NCBI RefSeq assembly: GCF_037153975.1
Contig: NZ_JBBAYJ010000002.1
Coordinates: forward strand, 1 to 64,000
Source: Aquipuribacter sp. SD81
Lineage (GTDB): Bacteria > Actinomycetota > Actinomycetes > Actinomycetales > JBBAYJ01
Direction: 5' to 3'
Length of the DNA stretch: 64,000 nt
How positions within the stretch are numbered: the stretch's first letter is position 1; each line of letters opens with the position of its first letter. Shown here one piece after another: positions 24,585 to 32,851 of the stretch. Below the pieces are notes generated by a model that had not been told where the DNA came from, ran no database searches, and worked only from the letters and a program-made list of their open reading frames with translations. The translations under genes were made by a program, and so were the position numbers.

Positions 24585-26399
24585 GTGAGCGACGAGCCGG
24601 ACGTGGCCGCGCCACCGCCGCGGGAGCCCGCCGTGACGGTGGTGCCCCGTCGTGCCGCCACCCGCAGCCGCTGGTCGTGGCGCCGCGGCGGTCGGCCCGC
24701 CGACGCCACCGACGCCACCGACGCCACCGACGCCACCGACGCCACCGACGCCATCGACGACGCAGCCGGCGAGACCGCGGCCGGAGACGGCGCGGGTGAC
24801 CCCGCCGCCACGCCCCCCTCGACCACCGCTCCTGCCTCCTCCGCCTCGCGTCCGGGAGCCGCCCGTGCGCCCGGCACAGCCCCGACGCCCGCCGGCGCGG
24901 TCGTGCGCCCGTCGTCGGGCAGCGGCAGCAGCACGGCCCTCGCCGGCGTCGCGAGCGCCGCCGGGCCGGCGGGGCTGCCCGTCCGGCGACCCGGAGCGGT
25001 GACCGCCGCACCGCCGGGCGCCCGGCCCGCGCACCCGAACCTGCCCGCCCAGCGGACCACGCCCACGGCCCGCCCGACCGGCGTCGCGCCGGCCGGGGGC
25101 GCCGGGGCGCGGGAGCTGTCGTCGGTGCCCTCGCTCGCGGGCGTGCCCGCGCTCGTCCGCGGCGGGGCCGTCGTCGGCGGCCCCGCGACCGCCGTGAGGA
25201 CGCAGGGCCCGGGTCCCGACCGGCCGGTCCCGATCGGCCCGACCGGCTCGACCGGCTCGACCGGCTCGACCGGGCCGACGGGGCCGACGACCGGACAGCT
25301 CGTAGGGGCGCTGCCCGCCGCGCGGGTGCCGGTGTCCCGGCCGTCGACCGAGCCGGTCCCGCCCGCCACGGGTCCGCCCGCCTCCTACCGGTTCGAGACC
25401 GACCGGGGCGCACCCGCGGGGTCCGCGCTGCGCCGCACCACGCGCACGCTGCCCGTGTCGCCCGACGGCGACGTCGTCGCGTCACGCCGCGGCGCCGTCC
25501 CCGGCACGCCGCCCCCCGCGCCCTCGGGCCCGCAGGGCGTGACGTGGGCCGCGTCGCCCGCCGCCTCGCCCGCTCCGTCACCGGCCGGCGCGTCGCAGGA
25601 CGTCGCGCTGCGGGCCGTCGAGGCGCTCGTCACCGAGCTCGCCGCGACGCGGCAGCTGCTCGGTCACCTGCTCGACTCCCACCGCTCGGAGACCACCCTC
25701 CTGCGCGAGGAGGTGGCGCGGCTGCGGGAGGAGGTCGCGCAGCGCCCCGTCCACCCGCGGGTCGTGTCGACCCGCGAGGTGCTGCTCGCCCGCAACGACG
25801 AGCTCGCCGACCGTGCCAGCCGGCTCGGGGTCGCCGCCTCGGACGCCTTCGCGCGGGCTGCCGACGAGGTCGGGCTGTCCGAGGAGGGCCTGATCGCCGT
25901 CCAGGCGTGGGTGCTGGCGGGCGGTCGCGGCGTCGTGGTCGACCCCGACCCGCAGCGTCGCCTCACGCTCGGCCTCGCCGTGCTGCGCCACGTCAGCAGC
26001 ACCGGGCGCCCGGTCGTCGTCGTCGCGCCCCGCCGCGCGGACGTCGCCGTGTGGGCCGAGGAGCTGCGGGGCGCGATGCCCGGCACGACCGTCACGACCT
26101 CGACCGCCCTGCACAGCGACTCCGACGCCGCGGGGCCCGTGCTCGTCACCACCGCCCGGGCCTACGCCCGCGTCGTCGAGCAGGGCGGGTCGGCGCCCGC
26201 GGAGCTCCTCGTCGCCGTCGACGCCGAGCGGTTCGCGACCGCGAGCCACGTCACGGCCCTCGACCCCCGCTGCCCGTGGCGCCTCGGCCTGAGCGGCGGC
26301 TACCGCCGCAGCGACGACGGCCTCGTGCGCCTCACCGACCCCTACTTCGACGGCGGGGTCGTGCACGTCGCCGCACCCGACCCCGCACCGTCCTCCTGA
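24585..26399 (+). CDS. Low-complexity protein with a degenerate SF2/SNF2-like C-terminal domain
   Basis: A 604-residue protein that I cannot assign to a characterised family. Residues about 40-340 are Pro/Ala/Thr-rich, with a D-A-T triplet run and a collagen-like G-x-T run (residues 218-235). A short coiled coil (LLREEVARLREEVAQ) follows near 375. From about residue 440, the order GRGVVVDPDPQRRLTLGLAVL, PVVVVAPRRADVAVWAEELR, VLVTTARAYARV, ELLVAVDAERFATA and PWRLGLSGGYRRSD mirrors helicase motifs I, Ia, Ib, II and III of SNF2/SF2 proteins. The Walker A GKT and the DEAH box are replaced (DPDPQRR; VDAERF), so no ATPase activity is expected. The GTG start is 64 bp after the LLM stop, beyond a terminator. 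Confidence 0.75.
   Translation: MSDEPDVAAPPPREPAVTVVPRRAATRSRWSWRRGGRPADATDATDATDATDATDAIDDAAGETAAGDGAGDPAATPPSTTAPASSASRPGAARAPGTAPTPAGAVVRPSSGSGSSTALAGVASAAGPAGLPVRRPGAVTAAPPGARPAHPNLPAQRTTPTARPTGVAPAGGAGARELSSVPSLAGVPALVRGGAVVGGPATAVRTQGPGPDRPVPIGPTGSTGSTGSTGPTGPTTGQLVGALPAARVPVSRPSTEPVPPATGPPASYRFETDRGAPAGSALRRTTRTLPVSPDGDVVASRRGAVPGTPPPAPSGPQGVTWAASPAASPAPSPAGASQDVALRAVEALVTELAATRQLLGHLLDSHRSETTLLREEVARLREEVAQRPVHPRVVSTREVLLARNDELADRASRLGVAASDAFARAADEVGLSEEGLIAVQAWVLAGGRGVVVDPDPQRRLTLGLAVLRHVSSTGRPVVVVAPRRADVAVWAEELRGAMPGTTVTTSTALHSDSDAAGPVLVTTARAYARVVEQGGSAPAELLVAVDAERFATASHVTALDPRCPWRLGLSGGYRRSDDGLVRLTDPYFDGGVVHVAAPDPAPSS
24702..24755 (+). repeat. In-frame 9-bp repeat (Asp-Ala-Thr)
   Basis: Six copies of GACGCCACC, the last with one change, encode DAT x5 plus DAI in the disordered N-terminal part of the gene at 24585. 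Confidence 0.85.
25236..25289 (+). repeat. In-frame 9-bp repeat encoding collagen-like G-x-T triplets
   Basis: Six triplets GPT, GST x3, GPT x2. A Gly every third residue resembles bacterial collagen-like tracts, but the run is too short to claim a triple helix. Confidence 0.8.
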
Positions 26400-26430
26400 C
26401 GAACGGCCGGGGGCCGCTCGCGGCGCCGGG

Positions 26431-27174
26431 TCACCCGCCGCGGCGCGGTCGGGCCCGCAGGCGCAGGAACAGCTGGTGGGCGGTGAGGACGACCCCGAGC
26501 CACGCGAGGCCCATCACCCAGCCGACCGCCACGTCGGTGAACCAGTGCTGGCCGAGGTACACCCGCGACAGGCCCATGAGCACGACGTGCAGCGTGGCGA
26601 GCGACACCGCGACGACCGCCACCCGGCGTGAGCGGCGCGGGCCCGCGCGGATGACGAACAGGTACGCGAGGACGCCGGCGATGATCGTCGCGTTCAGGGC
26701 GTGGCCGCTGGGGAACGAGAACGACGGCTCGAGCTCCCCCACGGCCGTCACGGCGGGCGGCCGGTCGCGCGCGGCCAGTCCCTTCGTCGTCATCGACATC
26801 GTGAGCGACCCGGTGGCCGCCACGAGCATGAGGAGGAACGGGGTGCGGCTGCGCCAGAGCACGCACAGCCCGGCGACCGCGAGCGCCGTGAAGATCGTCG
26901 CGAAGACCGGGGCCCCCAGCGCGCTGTAGACGCGGACGACCCACTCCCCCACCGGCTCCCGCGCCGACGTGAAGGACTCGAGCACCGGCTCGTCGAAGCC
27001 GTCGAGGGTCTCCTCCGCCTCGGCGGTGAACAGCGCCCCCGTGATCGCCAGGCTCGGCGCGACCACGACGCCGAGCGCGAGCAGCAGCCACCAGCGCCCC
27101 GTCGCCGTGGTCCAGTCCGAGGCCGGTGGCGTGGACTGCGTCGTCCCGCCCGGCATGTCGATGTCGCGGCTCAC
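26431..27174 (-). CDS. PAP2 superfamily phosphatase (membrane)
   Basis: A 247-residue membrane protein with all three phosphatidic-acid phosphatase motifs: KGLAARDRP (K-x6-RP), SFPSGH and SRVYLGQHWFTDV (SR-x5-H-x3-D). About six hydrophobic helices begin with WWLLLALGVVVAPSLAITGALF. It should dephosphorylate a lipid phosphate such as phosphatidate or undecaprenyl pyrophosphate on the outer face of the membrane. The start could be GTG 27174 (chosen, giving MSRDID) or ATG 27156 (giving MPGGTT); neither has a clear ribosome-binding site. It is divergent from the astacin gene with about 145 bp between. Confidence 0.88.
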   Translation of the reverse strand: MSRDIDMPGGTTQSTPPASDWTTATGRWWLLLALGVVVAPSLAITGALFTAEAEETLDGFDEPVLESFTSAREPVGEWVVRVYSALGAPVFATIFTALAVAGLCVLWRSRTPFLLMLVAATGSLTMSMTTKGLAARDRPPAVTAVGELEPSFSFPSGHALNATIIAGVLAYLFVIRAGPRRSRRVAVVAVSLATLHVVLMGLSRVYLGQHWFTDVAVGWVMGLAWLGVVLTAHQLFLRLRARPRRGG

Positions 27175-27320
27175 GGGCTGAGCCTGCCGCCGCGTGTCGG
27201 GTCCCGCGCGTCGGACGCGCCGGGGCACGTATCCGCGCCGCCGGGACCGCCTCCTGCTCCTCGGACGACCGGCCACCACCCCGGCGACCGGCGCCAGCGA
27301 CCGCGAGGAGGCGCGTCGAG

Positions 27321-28727
27321 ATGGCAGAGACACCCAAGGGACGGTCCGGGAGCGGACGGAGCCGGTCCGGCGGCTCCGGCACGGGCCGCGGCGGCAGCAG
27401 CGGCGACGGCTCCGGCGACGGCTCCGGCGAGGAGTTCCTCGAGGGGGGCGACCCGGCCCGCCGCGACGGCGAGGTCGGTACCGCCTACCTCGACGGCGTC
27501 ACATTCCGCAGCAGGCCCGTGCAGTACGTGGTCGTCGACGGCCTCGCAATGCTCGAGGGCGACATCACCCTCGGGCCGGTCGAGGAGGTCGAGGCGATCA
27601 CGCAGATCCGTCGCGACGAGCTGGCGAGCCCCGACACGGGCGCCATGGTCGAGGCGGTCCTCCGCAGCGGCGCGGAGTTCCGGTGGCCGCAGTGCCGGGT
27701 GCCGTACGAGATCGACGGCGGGCTGCCGGACCAGGCGCGCGTCACCGACGCGATCGCGCACTGGGAGGCCCGCACCCGCTTCCGGTTCGTGCGGCGCACC
27801 GCGGCCAACGCCGCGCAGTTCCCGGACTTCGTCGCGTTCGTGCCCGGCACGGGCTGCTCGTCCTTCGTCGGGCGCCGCGGCGGCCGGCAGGAGGTCCGGC
27901 TCGCCGCCGGCTGCACGCTCGGCAACACGATCCACGAGATCGGCCACGTCGTGGGGCTCTGGCACGAGCAGAGCCGCGAGGACCGCGACGCCTTCGTGCG
28001 GGTGGAGTGGGCGAACATCGAGCCCACCGCGCTGCACAACTTCGACCAGCACATCACCGACGGCGACGACAGCGGCGCGTACGACTACGGGTCGATCATG
28101 CACTACCCGCGGAACGCCTTCAGCCGCAACGGCGCCGACACGATCGTGCCGCTGCAGGCGGGGGTCACGATCGGGCAGCGCACCGGGCTGAGCGCCGGCG
28201 ACATCGCGGCGGCCAACTCCATGTGCCCCGTCGTGAAGCCGCCCGTCAAGGAGCTGCCGAAGGAGCTCGTCAAGGAGCGACCCAAGGACCTGATCAAGGA
28301 GCGGCCGAAGGAGGTCGTGAAGGAAGTGGTCAAGGAGCGGCCCAAGGAGCTCGTCAAGGAGGTCGTGAAGGAGCTGCCGAAGGACCGTCCGAAGGACCTC
28401 CCGAAGGACCTCGTGAACGACCCGGTCAAGCGGTTCGGCTTCGACCCGCCGTTCCGCGTGCCCGGCCCGGTCGTGCAGCCGGTCCCGCCGTTCCGGTCCG
28501 GTCTGCAGCCCGGCGTCCAGCCCTTCGTCCTCGCGACGGGGCAGGACGCCGGTGAGGCGGAGCCGGCCCAGCCGGACGTGGCAGCCGCCGAGGCGCTCGC
28601 GCAGCTGCAGGCGCTCGTCGCCCACTACGCGCGGCTCGACGCGCTCGGGGTCCTCGGCCCGGACGACCGGGCCGCGTGGCAGCAGGCCGCCACGGCGGCC
28701 CAGCAGCTGCTCGACGAGCAGGGCTGA
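27321..28727 (+). CDS. Astacin-family (M12A) zinc metalloprotease with Lys-Glu tetrad-repeat tail
   Basis: A 468-residue protein. Residues 1-36 are Gly/Ser/Arg-rich with no signal peptide. Residues about 50-110 match the propeptide-like region of bacterial astacins (VQYVVVDGLAMLEGDITLG). The zinc site is complete: HEIGHVVGLWHE (His205, Glu206, His209, His215), and the Met-turn with the fifth ligand is SIMHY (Met260, Tyr262). Residues 310-365 are fourteen K-[E/D]-x-[V/P/I] tetrads, followed by a Pro-rich linker and a helical C terminus. An MvdC/D-like ATP-grasp ligase follows 11 bp later, its ribosome-binding site overlapping the stop, so the two are translationally linked. The tail is a possible ligase substrate. 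The absence of an export signal is odd for this family. Confidence 0.88.
   Translation: MAETPKGRSGSGRSRSGGSGTGRGGSSGDGSGDGSGEEFLEGGDPARRDGEVGTAYLDGVTFRSRPVQYVVVDGLAMLEGDITLGPVEEVEAITQIRRDELASPDTGAMVEAVLRSGAEFRWPQCRVPYEIDGGLPDQARVTDAIAHWEARTRFRFVRRTAANAAQFPDFVAFVPGTGCSSFVGRRGGRQEVRLAAGCTLGNTIHEIGHVVGLWHEQSREDRDAFVRVEWANIEPTALHNFDQHITDGDDSGAYDYGSIMHYPRNAFSRNGADTIVPLQAGVTIGQRTGLSAGDIAAANSMCPVVKPPVKELPKELVKERPKDLIKERPKEVVKEVVKERPKELVKEVVKELPKDRPKDLPKDLVNDPVKRFGFDPPFRVPGPVVQPVPPFRSGLQPGVQPFVLATGQDAGEAEPAQPDVAAAEALAQLQALVAHYARLDALGVLGPDDRAAWQQAATAAQQLLDEQG
28248..28415 (+). repeat. Fourteen in-frame 12-bp units encoding K-[E/D]-x-[V/P/I]
   Basis: The tetrads in order are KELP, KELV, KERP, KDLI, KERP, KEVV, KEVV, KERP, KELV, KEVV, KELP, KDRP, KDLP, KDLV. 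Lys is invariant at position 1 and an acidic residue at position 2, while DNA third positions vary. The protein pattern therefore appears conserved by selection rather than being a fresh DNA expansion. Confidence 0.92.
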
Positions 28728-28738
28728 GGAGGACGACG

Positions 28739-30046
28739 GTGATCCTCGTCGTCAGCTTCCCGGACAACCCGCACGTCGAGGCGGTCGTGCGGCACCTGCG
28801 GGTGCCGTACGCCGTCGTCGACGTGGCGGACTTCCCCGTCGCGAGCGCGCTGTCGGTCGCGACCGACGTCACGGGCACGAGCATGGCGTGGCGGCTGCGC
28901 GACGGGCGGGTCCTCGACCTCGCCGACGTGGGCGCGGTCTGGTACCGCCGGTTGCGACCGCTCGGGCTCGCCGACGGCCTCGACGACACCGGTCGTCTCT
29001 TCGCGTGGTCGGAGAGCACCGAGGCGCTGCTCGGCATGTGGCACAGCCTCGACGCGTGGTGGATGAACTCCCCCCTCGCCGAGGAGGCGGCGCAGCGCAA
29101 GGTGCTCCAGCTCCGCGTCGCCGTCGAGGTGGGCCTGGAGGTGCCCGACACCCTCGTGACCAACGACCCGGCCGTCGCGCGGGCCTTCGTCGAGCGCGTC
29201 GGACCGGGCCGGGTCGTCCGCAAGGCGTTCCGCAACATCCCCGAGGCACCGCGGGAGACCGCCGTCGTGGGCCCGGAGCACCTCGACCGGCTCGACCTCG
29301 TCCGCCACGCCCCCGTCATCTTCCAGGAGTACGTGCCGGCGGTCGTCGACCTGCGGGTGACGGTCGTGGACGGCGAGGTGCTCGCCGCGCAGATCACGAG
29401 CGACGCCGACCACCAGGTCGACTACCGGCTCGGCCTCGGCACGGCCGACGTCGCGCCGCACGTCCTGCCGGACACCGTCGCCGACGGGCTGCGGGCGCTC
29501 ATGGCGCGCCTCGGCGTGACGTACGGGGCGATCGACCTGCGGCTCACCCCGGACGGGCGGTACGTGTTCCTCGAGATCAACCCGGCCGGGGAGTTCCTGT
29601 TCGCCAGCGAGCGCGCGGGGCTGCCGGTGCCGGAGGCGATCGCGGCGGCGCTCACCCGCGCCGACGCACGCCGGGGCTCACAGCCGGGTGAGGGGCACCT
29701 CGACCCGGCGGCCGGCGGTCACGTCGTCGGCGTGCACGGGCACGGCGACGGTCGTGAGGGCGTCCCCCGCGGCGACCTCGCCGTCGCCGGACACGTCGAG
29801 GTGGGCGCGCAGCGTGTGGTCGGTCCGCTCCTGCAGCCGCTGCGGGTCGACGGCCAGCCGCACGGTCACCTCGCCGGGCTCCTCGGCGTCGTCGAGGCGG
29901 GCGACGACGTCGGCGGCGTCGACGTCGACGGCCGCGACCGTCGTGGCGGCGACGTCCTGCCGGCCGGTGTCGGCGAGGACCACCCGAAGCCGTGGACCCG
30001 CGTCCCCGCGATGCCGTGGGGCGCCTCCTGGTCCTGCTGCGGCTGA
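28739..30046 (+). CDS. MvdC/MvdD-like ATP-grasp ligase (graspetide-maturase type)
   Basis: A 435-residue frame. Residues 1-120 match the pre-ATP-grasp part of peptide maturases ([20 protein letters not shown] ... [12 protein letters not shown], with the W-x-RR motif). Residues about 120-305 are the ATP-grasp fold: [49 protein letters not shown] and [12 protein letters not shown] (Mg-binding E-x-N). Such enzymes make side-chain ester or amide bonds between Ser/Thr/Lys and Glu/Asp in ribosomal peptides. It is cotranscribed with the astacin gene. Family members end near residue 315. Here the frame reads on for about 120 codons antisense through the YbaY-like gene, so the stop may have been lost or a frameshift may be present (another frame stops at 29691). 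Confidence 0.82.
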   Translation: MILVVSFPDNPHVEAVVRHLRVPYAVVDVADFPVASALSVATDVTGTSMAWRLRDGRVLDLADVGAVWYRRLRPLGLADGLDDTGRLFAWSESTEALLGMWHSLDAWWMNSPLAEEAAQRKVLQLRVAVEVGLEVPDTLVTNDPAVARAFVERVGPGRVVRKAFRNIPEAPRETAVVGPEHLDRLDLVRHAPVIFQEYVPAVVDLRVTVVDGEVLAAQITSDADHQVDYRLGLGTADVAPHVLPDTVADGLRALMARLGVTYGAIDLRLTPDGRYVFLEINPAGEFLFASERAGLPVPEAIAAALTRADARRGSQPGEGHLDPAAGGHVVGVHGHGDGREGVPRGDLAVAGHVEVGAQRVVGPLLQPLRVDGQPHGHLAGLLGVVEAGDDVGGVDVDGRDRRGGDVLPAGVGEDHPKPWTRVPAMPWGASWSCCG

Positions 30047-30121
30047 GGCTGCGGTCGGGGCGACGGCCGGGGCGGGTGCGGGCTCGGCGACGAGCTCCAC
30101 GACGACGCGCGGGAGGGCCAT
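29678..30121 (-). CDS. YbaY-family beta-barrel protein
   Basis: A 147-residue protein whose second half reads like YbaY (YscW-type lipoprotein) domains: [56 protein letters not shown] and the ending VEVPLTRL. There is no lipobox or signal peptide here, unlike E. coli YbaY; the N terminus is Ala/Pro-rich. The function is not established. The ATG at 30121 was chosen because the sequence upstream is the ABC operon promoter region. It lies opposite the last 369 bp of the ATP-grasp frame. The domain match makes the minus-strand gene the more credible coding use of that interval. Confidence 0.65.
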   Translation of the reverse strand: MALPRVVVELVAEPAPAPAVAPTAASAAAGPGGAPRHRGDAGPRLRVVLADTGRQDVAATTVAAVDVDAADVVARLDDAEEPGEVTVRLAVDPQRLQERTDHTLRAHLDVSGDGEVAAGDALTTVAVPVHADDVTAGRRVEVPLTRL

Positions 30122-30238
30122 GCGCGCATGGTCCTCCCCGCGCGACGCCCGCGCCAGGGTGTGACCGGGCGGGCGTCGTAACCGAGACGTCACACGGCGG
30201 TCCTTGTCACGGGGGGTGCGCACGGCCAAGGTGGCGCG

Positions 30239-31198
30239 ATGGACCAGGCGCTCGGCGCACGCACGCTGCGGGGCTCCGTCTCGGGCACCGGGCGGGCGGT
30301 GCTGTCCGGTGTCCTCGTGCTCGTCGCCCTCGCCCTGCTGTGGGAGGGGTACAAGTGGGCGGGCCAGGCGTCGGGGGGCACGTGGCCCGGCACGACGCTG
30401 GAGCTGCCCGTCCGTCCCGACGACCGCGCCATGCCCCACACCTGGGACGTGCTCGCGACGCTGTTCGAGCCGGCGCGGCGCGGTGGCGAGGAGGTCCTGC
30501 TCGTCATCCTCGGCCGCGCGGCGTTCTACACGTGGCGCATCGCCCTGGTCGGCTTCCTCGCCGGGTCGCTGTTCGGTGTGGCGCTGGCCGTGCTCGTCGT
30601 GCGCTCGCGCGTGGCCGAGCGCGGCCTCATGCCGTACGTGGTCGCGTCGCAGACCGTCCCGGTGCTCGCGATCGCACCGCTGCTCATCTCGTTCAGCCGC
30701 CGGGAGCAGCTCCCCATCTGGCTGCCGGTGGCGTTCCTGTCGGCGTACCTCGCCTTCTACCCCGTCACCATCGCCGCCGTGCGCGGCCTGCGCTCCCCCG
30801 CCGCCACCGCGACGGAGCTCATGCGCTCCTACGCGGCGCCGCCGCGCACCGTCCTGCTGCACCTGCAGCTGCCCGCGGCCCTGCCGTTCCTGTTCCCCGC
30901 GCTGCGGATCGCGGCGACGGCGTCGGTGATCGGCGCGATCGTCGGCGAGCTCCCGGCCGGGCAGTCCGACGGCCTCGCGCGGCAGATCCTGTCCTTCGCG
31001 TCGAGCTTCTCCGCCGCCCCGGAGAAGCTCTTCGCCTCGGTGCTCGTCTCCGCGCTGCTCGGGGTGCTGTTCGTCGGTCTCGTCGCCCTCGTCGAGCGGC
31101 TCGTGGTGCCCGCACCGCTGCGGCACACCGACCCCGCCGAGCGGACCGGGACGCCGCCGGCCGGCGCCACCGCCGCACCGGCGGGAGCCGCCGCATGA
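30239..31198 (+). CDS. ABC transporter permease (SsuC/TauC/ThiX-like)
   Basis: A 319-residue integral membrane protein with about six helices. The EAA-type loop is [34 protein letters not shown], and a long periplasmic insert (residues about 45-90) follows the first helix. It is the first gene of a four-gene importer: ATP-binding protein, second permease and lipoprotein follow with ATGA and GTGA overlaps. The two permeases are distinct, so the translocation channel is a heterodimer. The family imports taurine, sulfonates, riboflavin or pyrimidine precursors. Location near the dihydropyrimidinase cluster favours a pyrimidine-type substrate. A weak AAGG ribosome-binding site precedes the ATG. 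Confidence 0.9.
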   Translation: MDQALGARTLRGSVSGTGRAVLSGVLVLVALALLWEGYKWAGQASGGTWPGTTLELPVRPDDRAMPHTWDVLATLFEPARRGGEEVLLVILGRAAFYTWRIALVGFLAGSLFGVALAVLVVRSRVAERGLMPYVVASQTVPVLAIAPLLISFSRREQLPIWLPVAFLSAYLAFYPVTIAAVRGLRSPAATATELMRSYAAPPRTVLLHLQLPAALPFLFPALRIAATASVIGAIVGELPAGQSDGLARQILSFASSFSAAPEKLFASVLVSALLGVLFVGLVALVERLVVPAPLRHTDPAERTGTPPAGATAAPAGAAA

Positions 31199-31989
31199 GC
31201 ACGCCCGCGCTCCACCTCGCCGACGTCGGGATGGTCTTCCCCGCCCCGGGCGGTCCGGTGACCGCGCTGGAGCACATCGACCTCGACGTGCAGGCCGGCG
31301 AGTTCGTGTCCCTCATCGGCCCGTCCGGCTGCGGCAAGTCGACGCTGCTCCGCCTGCTCGCCGACCTCATCCGCCCGACGAGCGGAACGGTGCTCGTCGA
31401 CGGGTCCGACCCGCACCGGGCCCGCCTGGACCGCACGTACGGCATGGTCTTCCAGGCGGCGACGCTGCTGGAGTGGCGCCGGGTGCGCGCCAACGTCGAG
31501 CTGCCCCTGGAGATCATGGGGGTGGCGCGCACGGAGCGCCGCGCCCGCGCCACCGAGATGCTCGCCCTCGTCGGGCTCGCCGACTTCGCCGACGCCTACC
31601 CCTGGCAGCTGTCCGGCGGCATGCAGCAGCGGGTCGCGATCGCCCGCGCGCTCGCGTTCCGACCGGCCGTGCTGCTCATGGACGAGCCGTTCGGCGCGCT
31701 CGACGAGATGACCCGCGAGCGGATGCAGGCCGAGCTGCTGCGCATCTGGCGCGAGACCGGCACGACCGTCGTCTTCGTCACCCACTCGATCGGCGAGGCC
31801 GTGTTCCTGTCGACGCGGGTCGTCGTCATGTCGCCACGGCCCGGCCGCGTCGCCGACGTCGTCGACGTCGACCTGCCCCGCGAGCGCGACGACGACACCC
31901 GCGAGGACCAGCGCTTCTTCGACCTCACCACCCGCGTGCGCGACGCCCTGCGCAAGGTCGACGCCGAGCACGGGACGCCGGGCCCGTGA
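31195..31989 (+). CDS. ABC transporter ATP-binding protein (SsuB/TauB/ThiZ-like)
   Basis: A 264-residue nucleotide-binding subunit with Walker [11 protein letters not shown]-loop [10 protein letters not shown], signature LSGGMQQR, Walker [13 protein letters not shown] and the switch histidine in [14 protein letters not shown]. It energises uptake through the two flanking permeases. The start ATG overlaps the TGA of the first permease by 4 bp, and its own stop overlaps the second permease start, showing translational coupling. Confidence 0.95.
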   Translation: MSTPALHLADVGMVFPAPGGPVTALEHIDLDVQAGEFVSLIGPSGCGKSTLLRLLADLIRPTSGTVLVDGSDPHRARLDRTYGMVFQAATLLEWRRVRANVELPLEIMGVARTERRARATEMLALVGLADFADAYPWQLSGGMQQRVAIARALAFRPAVLLMDEPFGALDEMTRERMQAELLRIWRETGTTVVFVTHSIGEAVFLSTRVVVMSPRPGRVADVVDVDLPRERDDDTREDQRFFDLTTRVRDALRKVDAEHGTPGP

Positions 31990-32771
31990 CGGCACGCGCC
32001 CGCCTCGTCGGGGCGCTCCCCGCCCTCGCCCTCTTCGTCGGGGCCCTCGTCGCCGTCGAGGTCGCGCTGCGCGCGACGGGGGCGGAGTCGTTCATCCTGC
32101 CGAGGCCGACCGACGTCGCCCGCGCCGTCGTGGCGGAGTGGCCGTCGCTGGTCTCGGCGGGCCTCGCCACGCTGGCGGGGGCGGTCTCGGGCCTGCTCGT
32201 CGGCGGCGTCCTCGCGGTGGTGGCCGCGGCCGCGTGCGCGCGCTGGACCGCGCTGCGCCGGGGCGCGCTGCCGCTCGCCGTGGCGGTCAACTCGATGCCC
32301 ATCATCGTGCTCGCCCCGGTCGCCAACGCCTGGTTCGGCCTGCTCAGCCCGTTCGGCACCGTCCTCGTCGTCGGCGTCCTCGTGTTCTTCCCCGTCATGG
32401 TCAACGTCCTGCGGGGGCTGCTGTCGACGACCCCGTCGCAGCGGGAGCTCATGGCCTCCTACGCCAGCGACCGCCGGTCCACGCTGCAGCGCCTGCAGGT
32501 GCCGACCGCGCTGCCGTTCCTGTTCTCCGCGCTCAAGGTCGCGGCGCCGCTCAGCCTCATCGGAGCCATCGTCAAGGAGTACTTCGGCGGGCCGCAGGAC
32601 CGGCTCGGGCAGTACATCACGACGAAGGCGGCGCTCTTCCAGTTCGCGGAGGCGTGGGCCGCGATCGTGCTCGCCTCGGTCTTCGGCATCGGCCTGTACC
32701 TGCTCGTCGCCCTCCTGGAGCGCCGTCTCATGCCGTGGCACGTGTCGGTCCGCGCGGCGCGCACCGCCTGA
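31986..32771 (+). CDS. ABC transporter permease, second subunit
   Basis: A 261-residue membrane protein of the BPD_transp_1 type with an EAA loop, [35 protein letters not shown], and about six helices starting with [22 protein letters not shown]. The [14 protein letters not shown] stretch after helix 1 is typical of SsuC/ThiX-like permeases. The GTG start overlaps the stop of the ATPase gene (GTGA). It pairs with the first permease to form the channel. Confidence 0.92.
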   Translation: MTARARLVGALPALALFVGALVAVEVALRATGAESFILPRPTDVARAVVAEWPSLVSAGLATLAGAVSGLLVGGVLAVVAAAACARWTALRRGALPLAVAVNSMPIIVLAPVANAWFGLLSPFGTVLVVGVLVFFPVMVNVLRGLLSTTPSQRELMASYASDRRSTLQRLQVPTALPFLFSALKVAAPLSLIGAIVKEYFGGPQDRLGQYITTKAALFQFAEAWAAIVLASVFGIGLYLLVALLERRLMPWHVSVRAARTA

Positions 32772-32790
32772 GCCCGCCCGTCCCGCTCGC

Positions 32791-32840
32791 CGTCCGTCCG
32801 TCCGTCCATCCGTCCGTCCCGTCCGTCCCGCCCGTCCCTC
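32791..32840 (+). repeat. GTCC tetranucleotide microsatellite in the leader of the substrate-binding gene
   Basis: An imperfect run of about eleven GTCC/GTCCC units directly before the AGGAGG (32841-32846) of the gene at 32852. Non-coding. Length change would alter the spacing between permease and lipoprotein cistrons. Confidence 0.75.
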
Positions 32841-32851
32841 AGGAGGTCCCA

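Noticed and set aside
28248..28415. CRISPR-like repeat array
   Set aside because: Units are 12 bp, contiguous and in frame inside a protease gene; there are no spacers.
30122..30238. A TPP or other riboswitch before the ABC importer, prompted by the NMT1/THI5-like binding protein
   Set aside because: The 117-bp leader is short and shows no recognisable conserved riboswitch core.
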